Shown here: piece after piece, positions 50,333-59,830 of the stretch | Numbering within the stretch: the first letter of the stretch is position 1 | How the letters are laid out: each line of letters begins with the position of its first letter | From: Candidatus Burkholderia humilis | GTDB taxonomy: Bacteria > Pseudomonadota > Gammaproteobacteria > Burkholderiales > Burkholderiaceae | Assembly: GCA_001184405.1 (NCBI GenBank) | Contig: LFMX01000024.1 | Coordinates: 1-63,561, forward strand | Direction: 5' to 3' | Length of the DNA: 63,561 nt | Program-made: the position numbers and the translations under genes | The notes under the pieces: generated by a model | The model's database searches: none | What the model was told of the DNA's origin: nothing | The model's input: only the letters and a program-made list of their open reading frames with translations

Positions 50333-51588
50333 ATGAGAACAGGACGCGTGTTGATGGTAATGACCCGGGACATTCCAGAGACTCCGACCAACGGCCGCGA
50401 GCGCACGCTTCGATTTATTCGGGACGCGATCGGCGGTGACATCGAACTGCGCGAGATCAAGCTTCATTCTGCATTCGAAGTGCCCGGCGCGTTGCCTAAG
50501 TTAGAAGCGCTGTCCCGGCTGTGCGCGGCGCGATAACGGGCAAGCCTTGCGCATTGCAGGTGGCGATGTTTTCGAGTCGGCGTTACGCGGGCGCTTTGGC
50601 TCAAGCGATCAAAGCGTCTGCGCCCGATGTCATTTATATCGATGGCATTTATCTTGTCGATCAGTTGCTGTATATCGAACGGCTGGCCGAGGGGCGGCCG
50701 ATCATCGTCGATTTCGACGATCTGATGTCTCGTCGCGCGACGGCGCTGCGTGAAGCGAATATGCCGCTTTCGGCCGGCTATCTCGCGGACTTCGTCCCCG
50801 CATCGATCATGAAACTCATCAATGCGCGTTTCATTCGCGACGCACTGTTGCGTTACGAAGCATCCTGCCTCGCGCGCCAGGAGCGCGAAGCGGTGCATGT
50901 CGCGTAAGCCGTGAGCCTCGTGTCAAGGACCGACGCCGCCGCGCTAAGCAATACATTGGATGCACTTTCGGCTCGCAAAGTGCATGTGATCGCGCCGCCG
51001 GTTTCTACGGTTCGTTCGCTGACGCGTCCGCGTCGTCCTCTGCGCTGTGTTTTTATCGCCTCGGATAATCAGATGCAGAATCGCTTGTCGATCGAGTATC
51101 TGCTCGACCTTTGGCAACGCGCGGCGCCTGACGTCGAACTGGTCATTTACGGGCATATGATCGGCCACTACGAAGCGGTGTCGAATGTTTCCTTTGCGGG
51201 CTTTGCGCCTTCGCATGCGGACGTGTACACCCCACAATCAGTCGCTTTGTGCCCTGCGTTTCTCGCGGGCGGAATCAAGTCCAAAGTCATGGAGGTGATC
51301 GCTTATGGCTGCGTGCCGATCGGCAATGCAATGGCCTTTGAAGGTCTGGGCTTTAATGAACCCGCATTGGCGATAAGCGATACCGAATTCGAGCGCTTCA
51401 TCATGAATCACTGGCCGTATATGGATGCCGCAGTGCAGGCCGCAGAGCGCTTTGCGGCTTGATGCGAAACGGAGCATAGCGTGACTGCCTTCACGGCGAA
51501 TTGGCGCAACTTGCTTAGCGAACCGCTGGCATTGGCTAAGCAGCCAAGCGCGGGCAATATTTCGGTGCATCGACCGCAGCATTTGTAA
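50333..51588 (+). pseudogene. Second glycosyltransferase, one frameshift and two nonsense codons
   Basis: ATG 50333 (MRTGRVLMVMTRDIPETPTN). After LEALSRLCAA, at about 50522, the frame shifts to AITGKPCALQVAMFSSRRYA. In that frame TAA at 50905-50907 interrupts AVHVA*AVSLVSRTDAAALS and TGA at 51460-51462 interrupts AERFAA*CETEHSVTAFTAN, each without changing frame. The C-terminal donor domain (RRPLRCVFIASDNQMQNRL, GGIKSKVMEVIAYGCVPIGN) is recognisable. GT4/GT1-type; donor and acceptor unknown. Confidence 0.82.
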
Positions 51589-51648
51589 TTGTTTTATCGA
51601 TCAATGCGTCTGTGCGTTATTTGTCGCTTAACCCGATCCGTTCCCTAA

Positions 51649-54115
51649 TCAAGCGCGATAAGCCGCGGCTCTAGACGCATTGATCGCAACGACATCGCCT
51701 TCAGGTTGAGCGCGAACGTTCGCATGACGCGCGACCAGCGCAATGCGTCGCGTATGTCCGGGTGCAAGATGAAACCAGTCGACGCTCGCGCGGTAATTCG
51801 GATCGTTGACATGCATCCAGCGTGCGAGTTGCGACGTTTCGATTGCAAGAAACCAGCCCAATTCATCTTTCTCTAGCGATGCACGCAAGCCGATATCACG
51901 CCGCTCGCCAATAGTCGGATCGGGAAAATGGAATGCTTCAGACAGTACGTTTCCGTTCGAAGCATTAAGCAACTTGACATGCGTTGCGTCATGCGAGCGC
52001 GGGCCAAAGCGATAAGCGTAGGCAATGTCAAAGAAAGCGCCGATAAGCGCCGACGATGTCAAACGCTGCACGCTTCGCGCGGCAAGTACGATTTCGCTTG
52101 AACCGCTTGCAACCTTAACCGCACCATCGCGCAAGCACGCGAGTTCCACGCGCGCCCGAATCTCATGAGGCGTTTCGTTGACGAGATGAATATCCAGACC
52201 GTCGAGCCCTTCATCGGTGATCAACACTTGAACGGGCTGAAGCACGCGTGCCATGCCATGCAGTGCGCTTTTCGGTGCGCCGAGTACATCGATCACGCCC
52301 CATCCCGCGCCCGCGCGCAGATCAAGCAGATTCCACACGATGCCGCCTGCGCAAGTCGAGCCCGCGCGACGCCATTCGGAAAAGACCACACCGATGACTT
52401 CGGGCACCACAGCGCGAGATAGCTCCAAATAGCGCTCGGGATCTTCATAACGTAGCCGCGCCACATCGACGCCATAGTGCGTACGCAAGTAATGCTCGCG
52501 CACATCGTCGAAGTCCCATGCGGAGCTGGGATTGCGCGCAACGCCTGTTTTCCAGCGCGGTTCGTGCGTGCGCGATGCATTAGGCACCGCGCGCAAGGCA
52601 ACATCGTCGGGCACGGAAACGCACTTGCGCATGCCGCGCATCGTCGAAGGGGCGCTGATGGGCGCCCACGCCGTAATAATGCGTGATGCCGCCGCGCGTG
52701 CCAAAGAGCATCGATAACGAATCCCCCGGTGCGGCGCTAGGCGAGTTCACGACATAAGGCACGTCGGGACGATAGTCGTTGATGATCGAAGGCAGTTGCT
52801 CTGCAAAGAGACGCTGTTGATATGCGTCGAAAGGCAGACCCAGCATGGCCGCTTGCTGATGCACTTCGCTGCCGCCGCATAACACCGCAAGCGAAGCAAA
52901 ACGGCGCGTGCGTTCGAGAAATTGTTTGGCCTCGCTTTGCACGCTTCGCTCAAACGCTTCATCGGTTGGATAATCGAAGTTCGCAAAAGCGAAGTCTTGC
53001 CAGATCATTAGGCCATACTGATCGGCGAGTTCATAGAACGCGTCGGACTCATAAAGCGTAATGCCGCTTACGCGAATAATATTGAAGCCTGCGTCGCGGC
53101 AAAGCTTAAAGATAGCGTCGAGTTTTTCGCGCGACGCATCGAGCGAAACGATATCGGCCGATGTCCAGCACGCGCCGCGTGCAAACACGGGCACGCCGTT
53201 AAGAACGAGTTGAAATCCCGCGCCGTCCGCGCCGCGATCGACATCGATCGAGCGAAACCCAACTTTTCCAAGGGGTTCGCCGCCAAGTCTGACTTCGTAC
53301 AAGAACGCTTCGCCATGCGTGTGCGGCCACCACAAACGCGCTTGCGCAATGCGTATTTGACCGCTTGCCGTATGCGTGTTTTACCAGGCGAGTTCAATTG
53401 ATGCATCACCGCATTCGAGCCTTAAGGAAATTGGCTCTTGCGCATGAAAGAAGCGAACGGTGAAATCGAGTACGCCATCGCCATTTTCGACGCGCGTATG
53501 CATATCGGTCCGCTCGATATTCTTTAGCGATTCACCGATCCATTCAATGTCGCGCCAAGGCCCGGCGGGTTGAATCGGCAGATACCATCCCGGCATATGA
53601 CCGAGAAGCGTCGTGCGCACGTTGCGTAGCGTCGCGGGTTGAGCAAGCTTGGGACGCCAGCGTGCGCGACCGCGTTTAGCCGTAAGCGCAGGCGCAATCG
53701 AGCGAAAGCAGAGGAAGAGGGTTGCTTCGCTGTTAAGATCAATATCGACGTCATGCGCAATGAACATGGAATCGGAATCTAGCAGCTTGACTCCGTCTAG
53801 CCATACTTCGGTAATGGTTGCGAGCCCAGTAAAACGCAAGCGGCGTTTGCCTTTTGCGTTAAGCGATGCGCGATACCAGTGATCCGCTAAAGCAAAGGGC
53901 TGCGCAAGCGCATCAAAACCGACGCCATTCGCGCGATGTGCCGAAGCGATCGTTCCGGGAACCGGCGCGTCGATCCAGTTCGTATAGACATCGAGTGATT
54001 CGGGCGTGGCGTACGCGCCAGCAGGCGTGCTCAGGCATTGCCAGCCGCTTGAGAGCTTGAGCGGCGCGTACGAATGCGCAAGGTCATGACGTGCGTCGTC
54101 CGACGGAAGAGGCAT
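51649..54115 (-). pseudogene. GH2 beta-mannosidase-like hydrolase, nonsense codon and loss of nucleophile
   Basis: ATG 54115 (MPLPSDDARHDLAHSYAPLK). The sugar-binding and immunoglobulin-like domains are read to ASIELAW, then TAA at 53381-53383, after which the same frame continues with TASGQIRIAQARLWWPHT. The barrel domain has GFNIIRVSGITLYESDAFYE and the acid/base Glu region AVLCGGSEVHQQ. At 52616-52624 the frame shifts exactly where VRFASECVSV, carrying the expected nucleophile Glu, should be. The C-terminal part (GGIVWNLLDLRAGAGWGVID) ends at 51649. Family acts on beta-mannosides; here probably trims or remodels the cluster's glycan. Confidence 0.85.
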
Positions 54116-54196
54116 GTCCCTTCCTTCGATCTGGAATGGTTGTGCTGAACAATACCTTAAACGCGCCGGTGTCATTCCGGCGCGTTTTTCAAGGTC

Positions 54197-55213
54197 TTAA
54201 AGAAGGTGCGCGGCAAGCGGACCGATGGTCTTGTCGTAAGCGGCCTCGATCGTGTCGAGACAATCGCTGCACGGATCGATGCGCGAGCGCATCTTGGCGC
54301 GGATCAGGCGGAATTGCACTACCATCGCTTCACTGGCGATCTTCTGCGCATTCGCTTGAATGTCAGCGCGAACTTCGACGCCATGCTCGTTCAGCCACGC
54401 CACATACTTCGCCAAGAGCTCGAAATTCAAGCCAAGCTGACGCAGCACATTGAACGTATAGAGATGATAGTAAGAGACATCGCGCTCGAGAATGGCTTGC
54501 AAATGCTCGGGAAATTGCGCGCGCCATTGCGTGATCGGATTGCTTGCGGGCCGGTCGAGCAGACGCAGCTTAAGCAAATTGACCGAACGCTGCACGAATG
54601 TGGCACCTTCCAGCGGCGCACGTACACGCTTGACAAATTCCACATAAGGAAAAAGCGCGCGCACGTCTTGCGCAAGATCGGGCATCAAGCGAAATACACC
54701 TTCATAATCCTTGCCCGACAATGCGAAATAGCCGAGGTTATGGAAATAGGTGATGCGCTTGGCGATAGGATCGATTGCATCGATGGCAATGGTCGTTTTC
54801 GAATGCGATTGCCGATACGCGGTCACGCGCGTATCGGGCAGATAAAACGCATCGACTTCGACCACCACGACGTGTCCGCGCTTTGTCTGCTCGATGACGT
54901 GCGCCTCGAGCGTGTCATAGATCGAGATCGCAAGCTCCTGAGCCTGCAAACCATAGAGGCGCGAGATATCGTCGAGCGAGAACTTCGGGAACGTGAATTG
55001 ATCGCCCTCGAAAGCCTGCGTCACGGTGAAGCTAAGCGCCGCATGCGGATCGCAGCCGAAATGATGCAATAGCTCGATCCAGAGATTGACATAGTAATTC
55101 GTTTCGATCCAGACTCGCTCACCGCGATGCAGCGCATGGCGGTTCGCTTCGTCTTGCGTGGGCTCCTGCGTGGACATCGTGGTCGGGGTGTGAGTGGGCG
55201 ATCGTGCGTTCAT
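54197..55213 (-). CDS. DUF1839 family protein (BtrH-like fold), probable active-site loss
   Basis: 338 residues, open from ATG 55213 (MNARSPTHTPTTMSTQEPTQ). Family segments: ALSFTVTQAFEGDQFTFPKF, VVVVEVDAFYLPDTR, HSKTTIAIDAIDPIAKRITY. DUF1839 resembles the papain-fold N-terminal domain of BtrH, which transfers an acyl group from an acyl carrier protein. From memory the family has ETNCYV near residue 40, with the Cys as likely nucleophile; this protein has ETNYYV. The start of the gene is 4 bp inside the end of the ligase gene upstream (overlap ATGA), so the two are coupled. Confidence 0.8.
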   Translation of the reverse strand: MNARSPTHTPTTMSTQEPTQDEANRHALHRGERVWIETNYYVNLWIELLHHFGCDPHAALSFTVTQAFEGDQFTFPKFSLDDISRLYGLQAQELAISIYDTLEAHVIEQTKRGHVVVVEVDAFYLPDTRVTAYRQSHSKTTIAIDAIDPIAKRITYFHNLGYFALSGKDYEGVFRLMPDLAQDVRALFPYVEFVKRVRAPLEGATFVQRSVNLLKLRLLDRPASNPITQWRAQFPEHLQAILERDVSYYHLYTFNVLRQLGLNFELLAKYVAWLNEHGVEVRADIQANAQKIASEAMVVQFRLIRAKMRSRIDPCSDCLDTIEAAYDKTIGPLAAHLL

Positions 55214-56278
55214 GCGTTAGCGTCCAGATTCGCGAGGCCGCCATCGATCAAAGGCTTGGCATCGTCCCACAGCAATTGACACACGCCTTCGGGCCACGCG
55301 TTCACATCGAGACCATGATGACGGAAGAGGGCAAGCGTAGTGCGCTCCATGCCAAAGCCCACGCATGCGGTATGCGTGACGCTGTCATTGGCGTGGCGAA
55401 TATTCCAGAGCTCGCCAAAGTGCTCCATGTGATAGTTGAACGACAGGCACGCAGTCGGACGATCCGGCGTAGCAACCGGCACGAGCAGTGCAAATTTCAA
55501 TTGCTGCGCGCGCTGGCTGTCTGCGACGATCTTGCCACCACGGCCAAAGAACGGATCATTCGCAAGATCGATTTCGAACGGCAATTGCAAAAGGCGCACG
55601 AGCAGCGAGCCGCGCTCGATCCATTTCTGGCGGAATTCCATCACCTGTTCAGGGCTGCCCATGCGAATATATTCGCGCATGCGGAACATTTGCATGCGGC
55701 CCGGATCGATGGAAGGCTCATGACGGAAGCAATACGAGAACGCGTCGAAGATCGCGCCGTCGACTGCGAGATTGCCGCGCTTAGCGACAAGCGGATAAAT
55801 CGGATAGCAGGCGGCAGGCGGCAGGCGTCAGCACGAGACGCGTCGGCTTTTGCTGATCCATCCATTCATCGGAACGCTCTTCTTCCTCGCCGATATGCAC
55901 GATCTTTTCAAGCGCCGCAAGCAGACGATGACGACCGCGATCATTGCCTTGAAACGAATGGATCGTGCCTGCAAGGTCCGGGAAGCTCTTGAGATATTCG
56001 CTGTCCTCGAAATCGCGGCGGCGCATGGCGGGCAGAAAGCGCAGCACTTCCGCGCGTTGATCAGCGCCAAGCAGCGTAATGGCTTGATTCAAATGCTCGA
56101 CAATATCCTCAAAGACCGCGCTGCGGCCATAAAGACCGTCTTCACCCGTGTCGATCAGAATGCCCGCTTCGATGAGACGGTCGCGCAGCGTAACGTCCGA
56201 TGCGTTATATGGCGCTTTCTGGTCTTGTGATTGTGCTTCGGCTGGCATCATCGCGGCCTGTTCGGAAGGCATATTCAT
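55210..56278 (-). pseudogene. Amino acid:[carrier protein] ligase, frameshifted by 7-bp duplication
   Basis: A homologue of the catalytic core of seryl-tRNA synthetase that lacks the tRNA-binding arm and charges a carrier protein with an amino acid. The N-terminal half starts at 56278 (MNMPSEQAAMMPAEAQSQDQ). The C-terminal half has class II motif 2 (MFRMREYIRMGSPEQVM) and motif 3 (VGFGMERTTLALFR), and a Zn-type Cys in THTACVGFG. Between them, at 55809-55827, a tandem AGGCGGC duplication shifts the frame inside TPAACYPIYPLVAKRG. Without the extra seven bases the gene would read through. Confidence 0.85.
55809..55827. repeat. Heptanucleotide AGGCGGC repeat, 2.7 copies
   Basis: Two full copies of AGGCGGC plus AGGCG. 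One copy fewer restores the ligase frame. It can arise and revert by strand slippage. Confidence 0.85.
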
Positions 56279-56282
56279 ATCG

Positions 56283-56611
56283 TTATAGAGTTCCCGTTGC
56301 GGTACGTTGCGCGAGCAGCAGATTGGCCGTATTCAATTCGATGCGGTCATTGCTGATCATGAGCGGCGCCGAATGCAGGTCACGCAAATGACGTCCCACG
56401 CTAAACGGCGTGTCGTTTTTATAGCCGGCCATGCCGCAAATCATTAGCGTCTCCTGCACGACATGAACGGCCGATTGCGAAATTGCGAGCTTAAGCATAT
56501 TCAGATCAGCGTTAATGCCGATCGATGCGGTAACCGGTGCATCGTTGTCATCGCCTGCTTTAGAGAGACGTGCGGCGCGTTGTGCGCTGGCGGTCTCGAC
56601 ATTCGTAAGCA
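56283..56611 (-). pseudogene. Acyl-CoA dehydrogenase, C-terminal fragment
   Basis: About 110 residues: LLTNVETASAQRAARLSKAG, LNMLKLAISQSAVHVVQETL and MICGMAGYKNDTPFSVGRHL with the conserved end RHLRDLHSAPLMISNDRIEL. This is the last helical domain of the acyl-CoA dehydrogenase that accompanies carrier-protein amino acid ligases in related genomes. The FAD-binding N-terminal two thirds are missing; the break at about 56612 abuts an IS110-type end. The ligase gene starts 4 bp downstream. Confidence 0.75.
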
Positions 56612-56735
56612 ATGGGATGGACGCTCCCACCCGATGACGGCATCAATGTGCCAGAGTGGAAGTGTCATCGACCACTCAAACCGGAAGGGGCGTCATCATG
56701 CAGATTACGACGATTGGCATCGACCTGGCAAAACC
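56612..56735 (+). mobile_element. IS110-family insertion sequence, 5'-end fragment
   Basis: The non-coding left end is followed by AGGGGCG-type spacing and ATG 56698, reading MQITTIGIDLAK, the typical first residues of an IS110 transposase (first Asp of the DEDD RuvC-like site). Homology ends after 12 codons. The fragment interrupts the acyl-CoA dehydrogenase gene. The exact left boundary is estimated from where the dehydrogenase reading frame loses similarity. Confidence 0.6.
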
Positions 56736-56857
56736 GTTCGCTGGGCCTGCCGTCGGTCGGTCCAGCGCCAATTAACTGATCCGAACCGCCGTGTACGGAC
56801 CCGTACGCACGGTGGTGTGGGAGGGGCCGGGCCGCGAGGCCTGCCCCTATCCCGATT
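56736..56857 (+). mobile_element. Group II intron 3' end (domains V and VI)
   Basis: 56782-56818 folds as a domain V-like helix: ACCGCCGTG pairs with CACGGTGGT with a CG bulge and a short distal stem. 56822-56848 forms a strong domain VI-like hairpin, AGGGGC CGGGCC / GGCCTG CCCCT with a GCGA loop. It ends in CTATCCCGATT, a typical 3' end of bacterial class C introns. Just upstream, SVGPAPIN plus a stop may be the last residues of the intron-encoded reverse transcriptase. The body of the intron is missing. Confidence 0.55.
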
Positions 56858-57001
56858 GCGTCTGTTCTCTTTCGTTTCCACCCTCGCTCACGTCCTCCTC
56901 GCCACTCGATGCGGGTGGTTCCGCTTTGCCTATGACACTGGCCTAATTTTCCGATGGCGATGCACCGTGCGAATCCGTCGCCGACACATCAAGGAGAAAC
57001 A
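56858..57001. other. Short flank between intron remnant and CaiB gene
   Basis: 144 bp with no recognisable gene. AAGGAG just before 57000 is the ribosome site of the CaiB gene. Confidence 0.4.
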
Positions 57002-57993
57002 ATGGGCGTACTCACCGGAATCGCGTACTCGAATTCGAAGCAATCGGGCCCGGCCCGTTCGGCGCGATGCTGCTGGCCGACATGGGCGCGGATGTGCAGC
57101 GCATCGACCGGCCGCGGACGACGCTCGGTGACGCTCGATCTGAAGCAGCCCGAAGCCATCGAAGCCGTGCTCGACTTGATGGTCGAGGCGGACGTGATCA
57201 TCGAAGGCTTTCGTCCGGGAACGATGGAGCGCCTCGGACTCGGTCCGGACATCGCGCTCGCGTGCAATCTGCGGCTGGTCTACGGGCGCATGACGGGCTG
57301 GGGCCAAACCGGGCCGCTGGCGGCGCGCGCGGCCGCTCAATCTCGTCGGCAATTACGGCGGCGGCATGCTGCTCGCGCTGGGCGTCGTCGCGGCGCTGTT
57401 CAATGTGCAGCGCGGCGGAAAAGGGCAAGTGGTCGATGCCGCCATGATCGAAGGCGCGGCGCAGCTCGGCGCGGTCGTCTGGGGCTTGCTGGCATCGGGC
57501 AACTGGAACGAACAGCGCGAAAGCAATCTGCTCGATGTCGGCACGCCGTGGTACGACAGTTATCGCACGAAGGACGGGCACTATATGTCCGTCGGCGCGG
57601 TCGAGGCGCGCTTCTACGCGGAGTTCGTTCAGAAGATCGGCTTGAGCGATGCAGGCCTGCCCAAGCAGCACGATCGCAACGGCTGGCCGGTTCTGCGCGA
57701 GCGCTTCGCCGCCGCGTTTCTCTCGCGCACGCGCGACGAATGGTGCGCCATTTTCGATGGCAGCGATGCCTGTGTCGCGTCGGGCCTGACGTTTTCCGAA
57801 GCGCCGCTGCACGCGCAGCACGTCGCGCGCAAGAGCTTCGTCGAAGTGGCGGGCGGCGTGCAACCCGCGCCCGCGCCGCGATTCTCTGCCACGCCATCGT
57901 CGCAAACGCGTCGCGCCGCAGCGCGGCGAACACGGTTTATCGGCGCTGAAAGACTGGGGTTTCGACGACACGACCATCCAGCGTCTGCGCTAA
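57002..57993 (+). pseudogene. CaiB/BaiF family CoA transferase or alpha-methylacyl-CoA racemase, several deletions
   Basis: ATG 57002 (MGVLTGI) loses one base at about 57022, so [20 protein letters not shown] is read in the next frame. After RIDRP (about 57105) roughly 30 bp are missing before [20 protein letters not shown]. After [12 protein letters not shown] (about 57330) some 80 bp are missing, which would include the catalytic-loop segment GHDLNYIALTG. From [20 protein letters not shown] to [20 protein letters not shown] the protein is open, and the tail ends DWGFDDTTIQRLR at 57993 in another frame. Members epimerise or transfer CoA on acyl-CoAs; this one is dead. Confidence 0.85.
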
Positions 57994-58021
57994 TGCGGTC
58001 TCGGTTACATCGATTGATCGA

Positions 58022-58052
58022 GAAAAAAAGAGCCCGCAAACATCACGGGCTC
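58022..58052 (-). terminator. Rho-independent terminator of the acyl-CoA operon
   Basis: On the minus strand GAGCCCG / CGGGCTC with a 9-nt loop is followed by TTTTTTT. It ends the minus-strand operon 27 bp after the SDR gene. Confidence 0.85.
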
Positions 58053-58078
58053 CAAAGGGACATCTACATCTACAGCGG

Positions 58079-58908
58079 TTACTGCAAATTCCCCGCAACC
58101 GCCACGGTTTGACCCGTGATGTAGTTCGATTTAGGCGAGCAGAACAGATAAACGCCGCCCGCCGCTTCTTCCGGCGTGCCGCCGCGTCCGAGCGGATTGC
58201 GCTGCGCATGCGTCTTCAGCATTTCCGGATTCAGGCCGACGCGAATATCGCGGCCATCGATTTGCACGGTCGCGCCGGCTTTGGCATCGGCGGAAGTCAT
58301 GCGCGTGTGAATCAGGCCGAACGCCACGCAATTCACGTTGACATTGCATTGAAGCGGCCCCATTCGCGGGCCAGCGCACGCGTCATGCCGATAATCCCCG
58401 CCTTCGCCGACGAATAGTTCATCTGTCCGGCATTGCCGTTCAGCGCCGACACCGACGAAATATTCACGATCTTGCGATACACCTCGCGGCCTTGCTCGGC
58501 ATCGATGGCGGCGAGCGCCTTCACGTGCGGATAGGCGGCGCGCAGGATGCGAAACGGCGCGGTCATATGACAGTCGATGATCGCGTACCACTGTTCGTCG
58601 GTCATCTTCCGAATGACGTCATCCCACGTATAACCCGCGTTATTCACGATGATGTCGATGTCCTTGTACGCGCTCATCGCCGTGTTGATGAAGCGGTTCG
58701 CGAAGTCGGGCGCGATGACGTTGCCGACGCAGGCCACGGCTTCCGTGCCTTGCTTGCGCAGCGCTTCGACCGTTTCGTGCGCGGGATCGGCGTCCAGATC
58801 GTTCACGACGATCCGCGCGCCTTCGCTGGCCAGCTTCTCCACGATCGCGCGGCCGATACCGCGTCCCGAACCAGTGACGAGCGCCACCTTGCCGTCAAGC
58901 TTACCCAT
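58079..58908 (-). pseudogene. Short-chain dehydrogenase, 5-bp duplication
   Basis: ATG 58908 (MGKLDGKVALVTGSGRGIGR). The NAD(P) motif TGSGRGIG, the NNAG motif and the catalytic Ser/Tyr-x3-Lys (NISSVSALNG ... MNYSSAKAG) are intact. At 58342-58351 a CATTG unit is duplicated, shifting the frame after EWGRFN; the C-terminal part (NCVAFGLIHTRMTSADAKAG, SNYITGQTVAVAGN) is in another frame to 58079. Substrate probably a 3-hydroxyacyl-CoA, by context. Confidence 0.86.
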
Positions 58909-58944
58909 GCTGCTGTTCTCCTTACCTTGACGGATGCGTAGTGT

Positions 58945-59352
58945 TCAAAGCGCAATCACCGCGTCGCCTACGACGCGCGCTTCGCCATGCTGATTCGCCG
59001 TCTGAATCTCCAGCCGCACGCGGCGCTCGCCGCCGGCTTCGAACTTCTCTGCGACGCGTCCCGTGCACGTAATCTGATGCCCGAGATGCGTGATGCCGAC
59101 AAAGCGCACGCCGAACTGCCGCAGTTGCCGCAGTTGCCGCTGATCGACCCATTGCGTGAGCAGCCGTCCGAGCCAGGCCATCGACAACATGCCGTGCGCG
59201 AAGACATCGGGCATGCCGGCCTTGCGCGCCACGTCGATATCGATATGCAAGGCGTTGTGATCGTCCGATGCGCCCGCGAAGAGCGCGAGCGTCGTGCGGT
59301 TGACCGGCGGCAGCGTGTCGCCGACTTTGATCGTGTCGAAATTCACTGTCAT
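58945..59352 (-). CDS. MaoC-like dehydratase
   Basis: 135 residues, open. A hot-dog fold hydratase: LALFAGASDDHNALHIDIDV carries the catalytic Asp/His pair of the (R)-specific enoyl-CoA hydratase motif, followed by VFAHGMLSMAWLGRLL. There is a short in-frame duplication (RQLRQLRQF). It pairs with the next FAS1-like dehydratase gene, with which it would form a two-subunit hydratase for bulky enoyl-CoAs. Confidence 0.88.
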   Translation of the reverse strand: MTVNFDTIKVGDTLPPVNRTTLALFAGASDDHNALHIDIDVARKAGMPDVFAHGMLSMAWLGRLLTQWVDQRQLRQLRQFGVRFVGITHLGHQITCTGRVAEKFEAGGERRVRLEIQTANQHGEARVVGDAVIAL

Positions 59353-59364
59353 CGACGTTCTCCG

Positions 59365-59804
59365 TTAGCCGTTGCGCTGCACGATCACGCTGCGCAGATC
59401 GGCGACGTGCTCGCCTTTCTGGTTCGTCACGCGCGTTTCGCGCACGACGAAATCGAGCGCGCCGCCTTTCTTGTCGTAGATATCCGCAATCCGGCTTTCG
59501 AACAGCAGCACATCGCCCGCGTGCGCGAGACGGTGATACGTGAACGTCTGCTCGCCATGCAAAATGCGCGTGACGAGATGCCCACCTCGTCGCGCCACGA
59601 CGTATCCGGCTGCTGGAACTCGAGAGAAAAGAGAAACGTCGGCGGCAGCGGAAGATCGGGATGGCCGGCGTCGCGGGCGGCGGCGGTATCGAAATAGATG
59701 GGATTGGTTTCGCCCGTCGCCTTCGCGAAGAAACGCAACTGGCCCGCTTCGGCCACTGCGCGAAACGGCGGCAGCGCCTTGCCGATATGTTTTTTATCGA
59801 TCAT
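59365..59804 (-). pseudogene. FAS1-like (MaoC N-terminal) dehydratase, frameshifted
   Basis: ATG 59804 (MIDKKHIGKALPPFRAVAEA). LRFFAKATGETNPIYFDTAA and PPTFLFSLEFQQPDTSWRDE are followed by a shift at about 59590. VTRILHGEQTFTYHRLAHAG and FVVRETRVTNQKGEHVADLR follow in another frame to 59365. Non-catalytic partner of the adjacent MaoC protein. Confidence 0.83.
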
Positions 59805-59830
59805 TGGTTGGACTCCTTCGCGCGTGTTCG

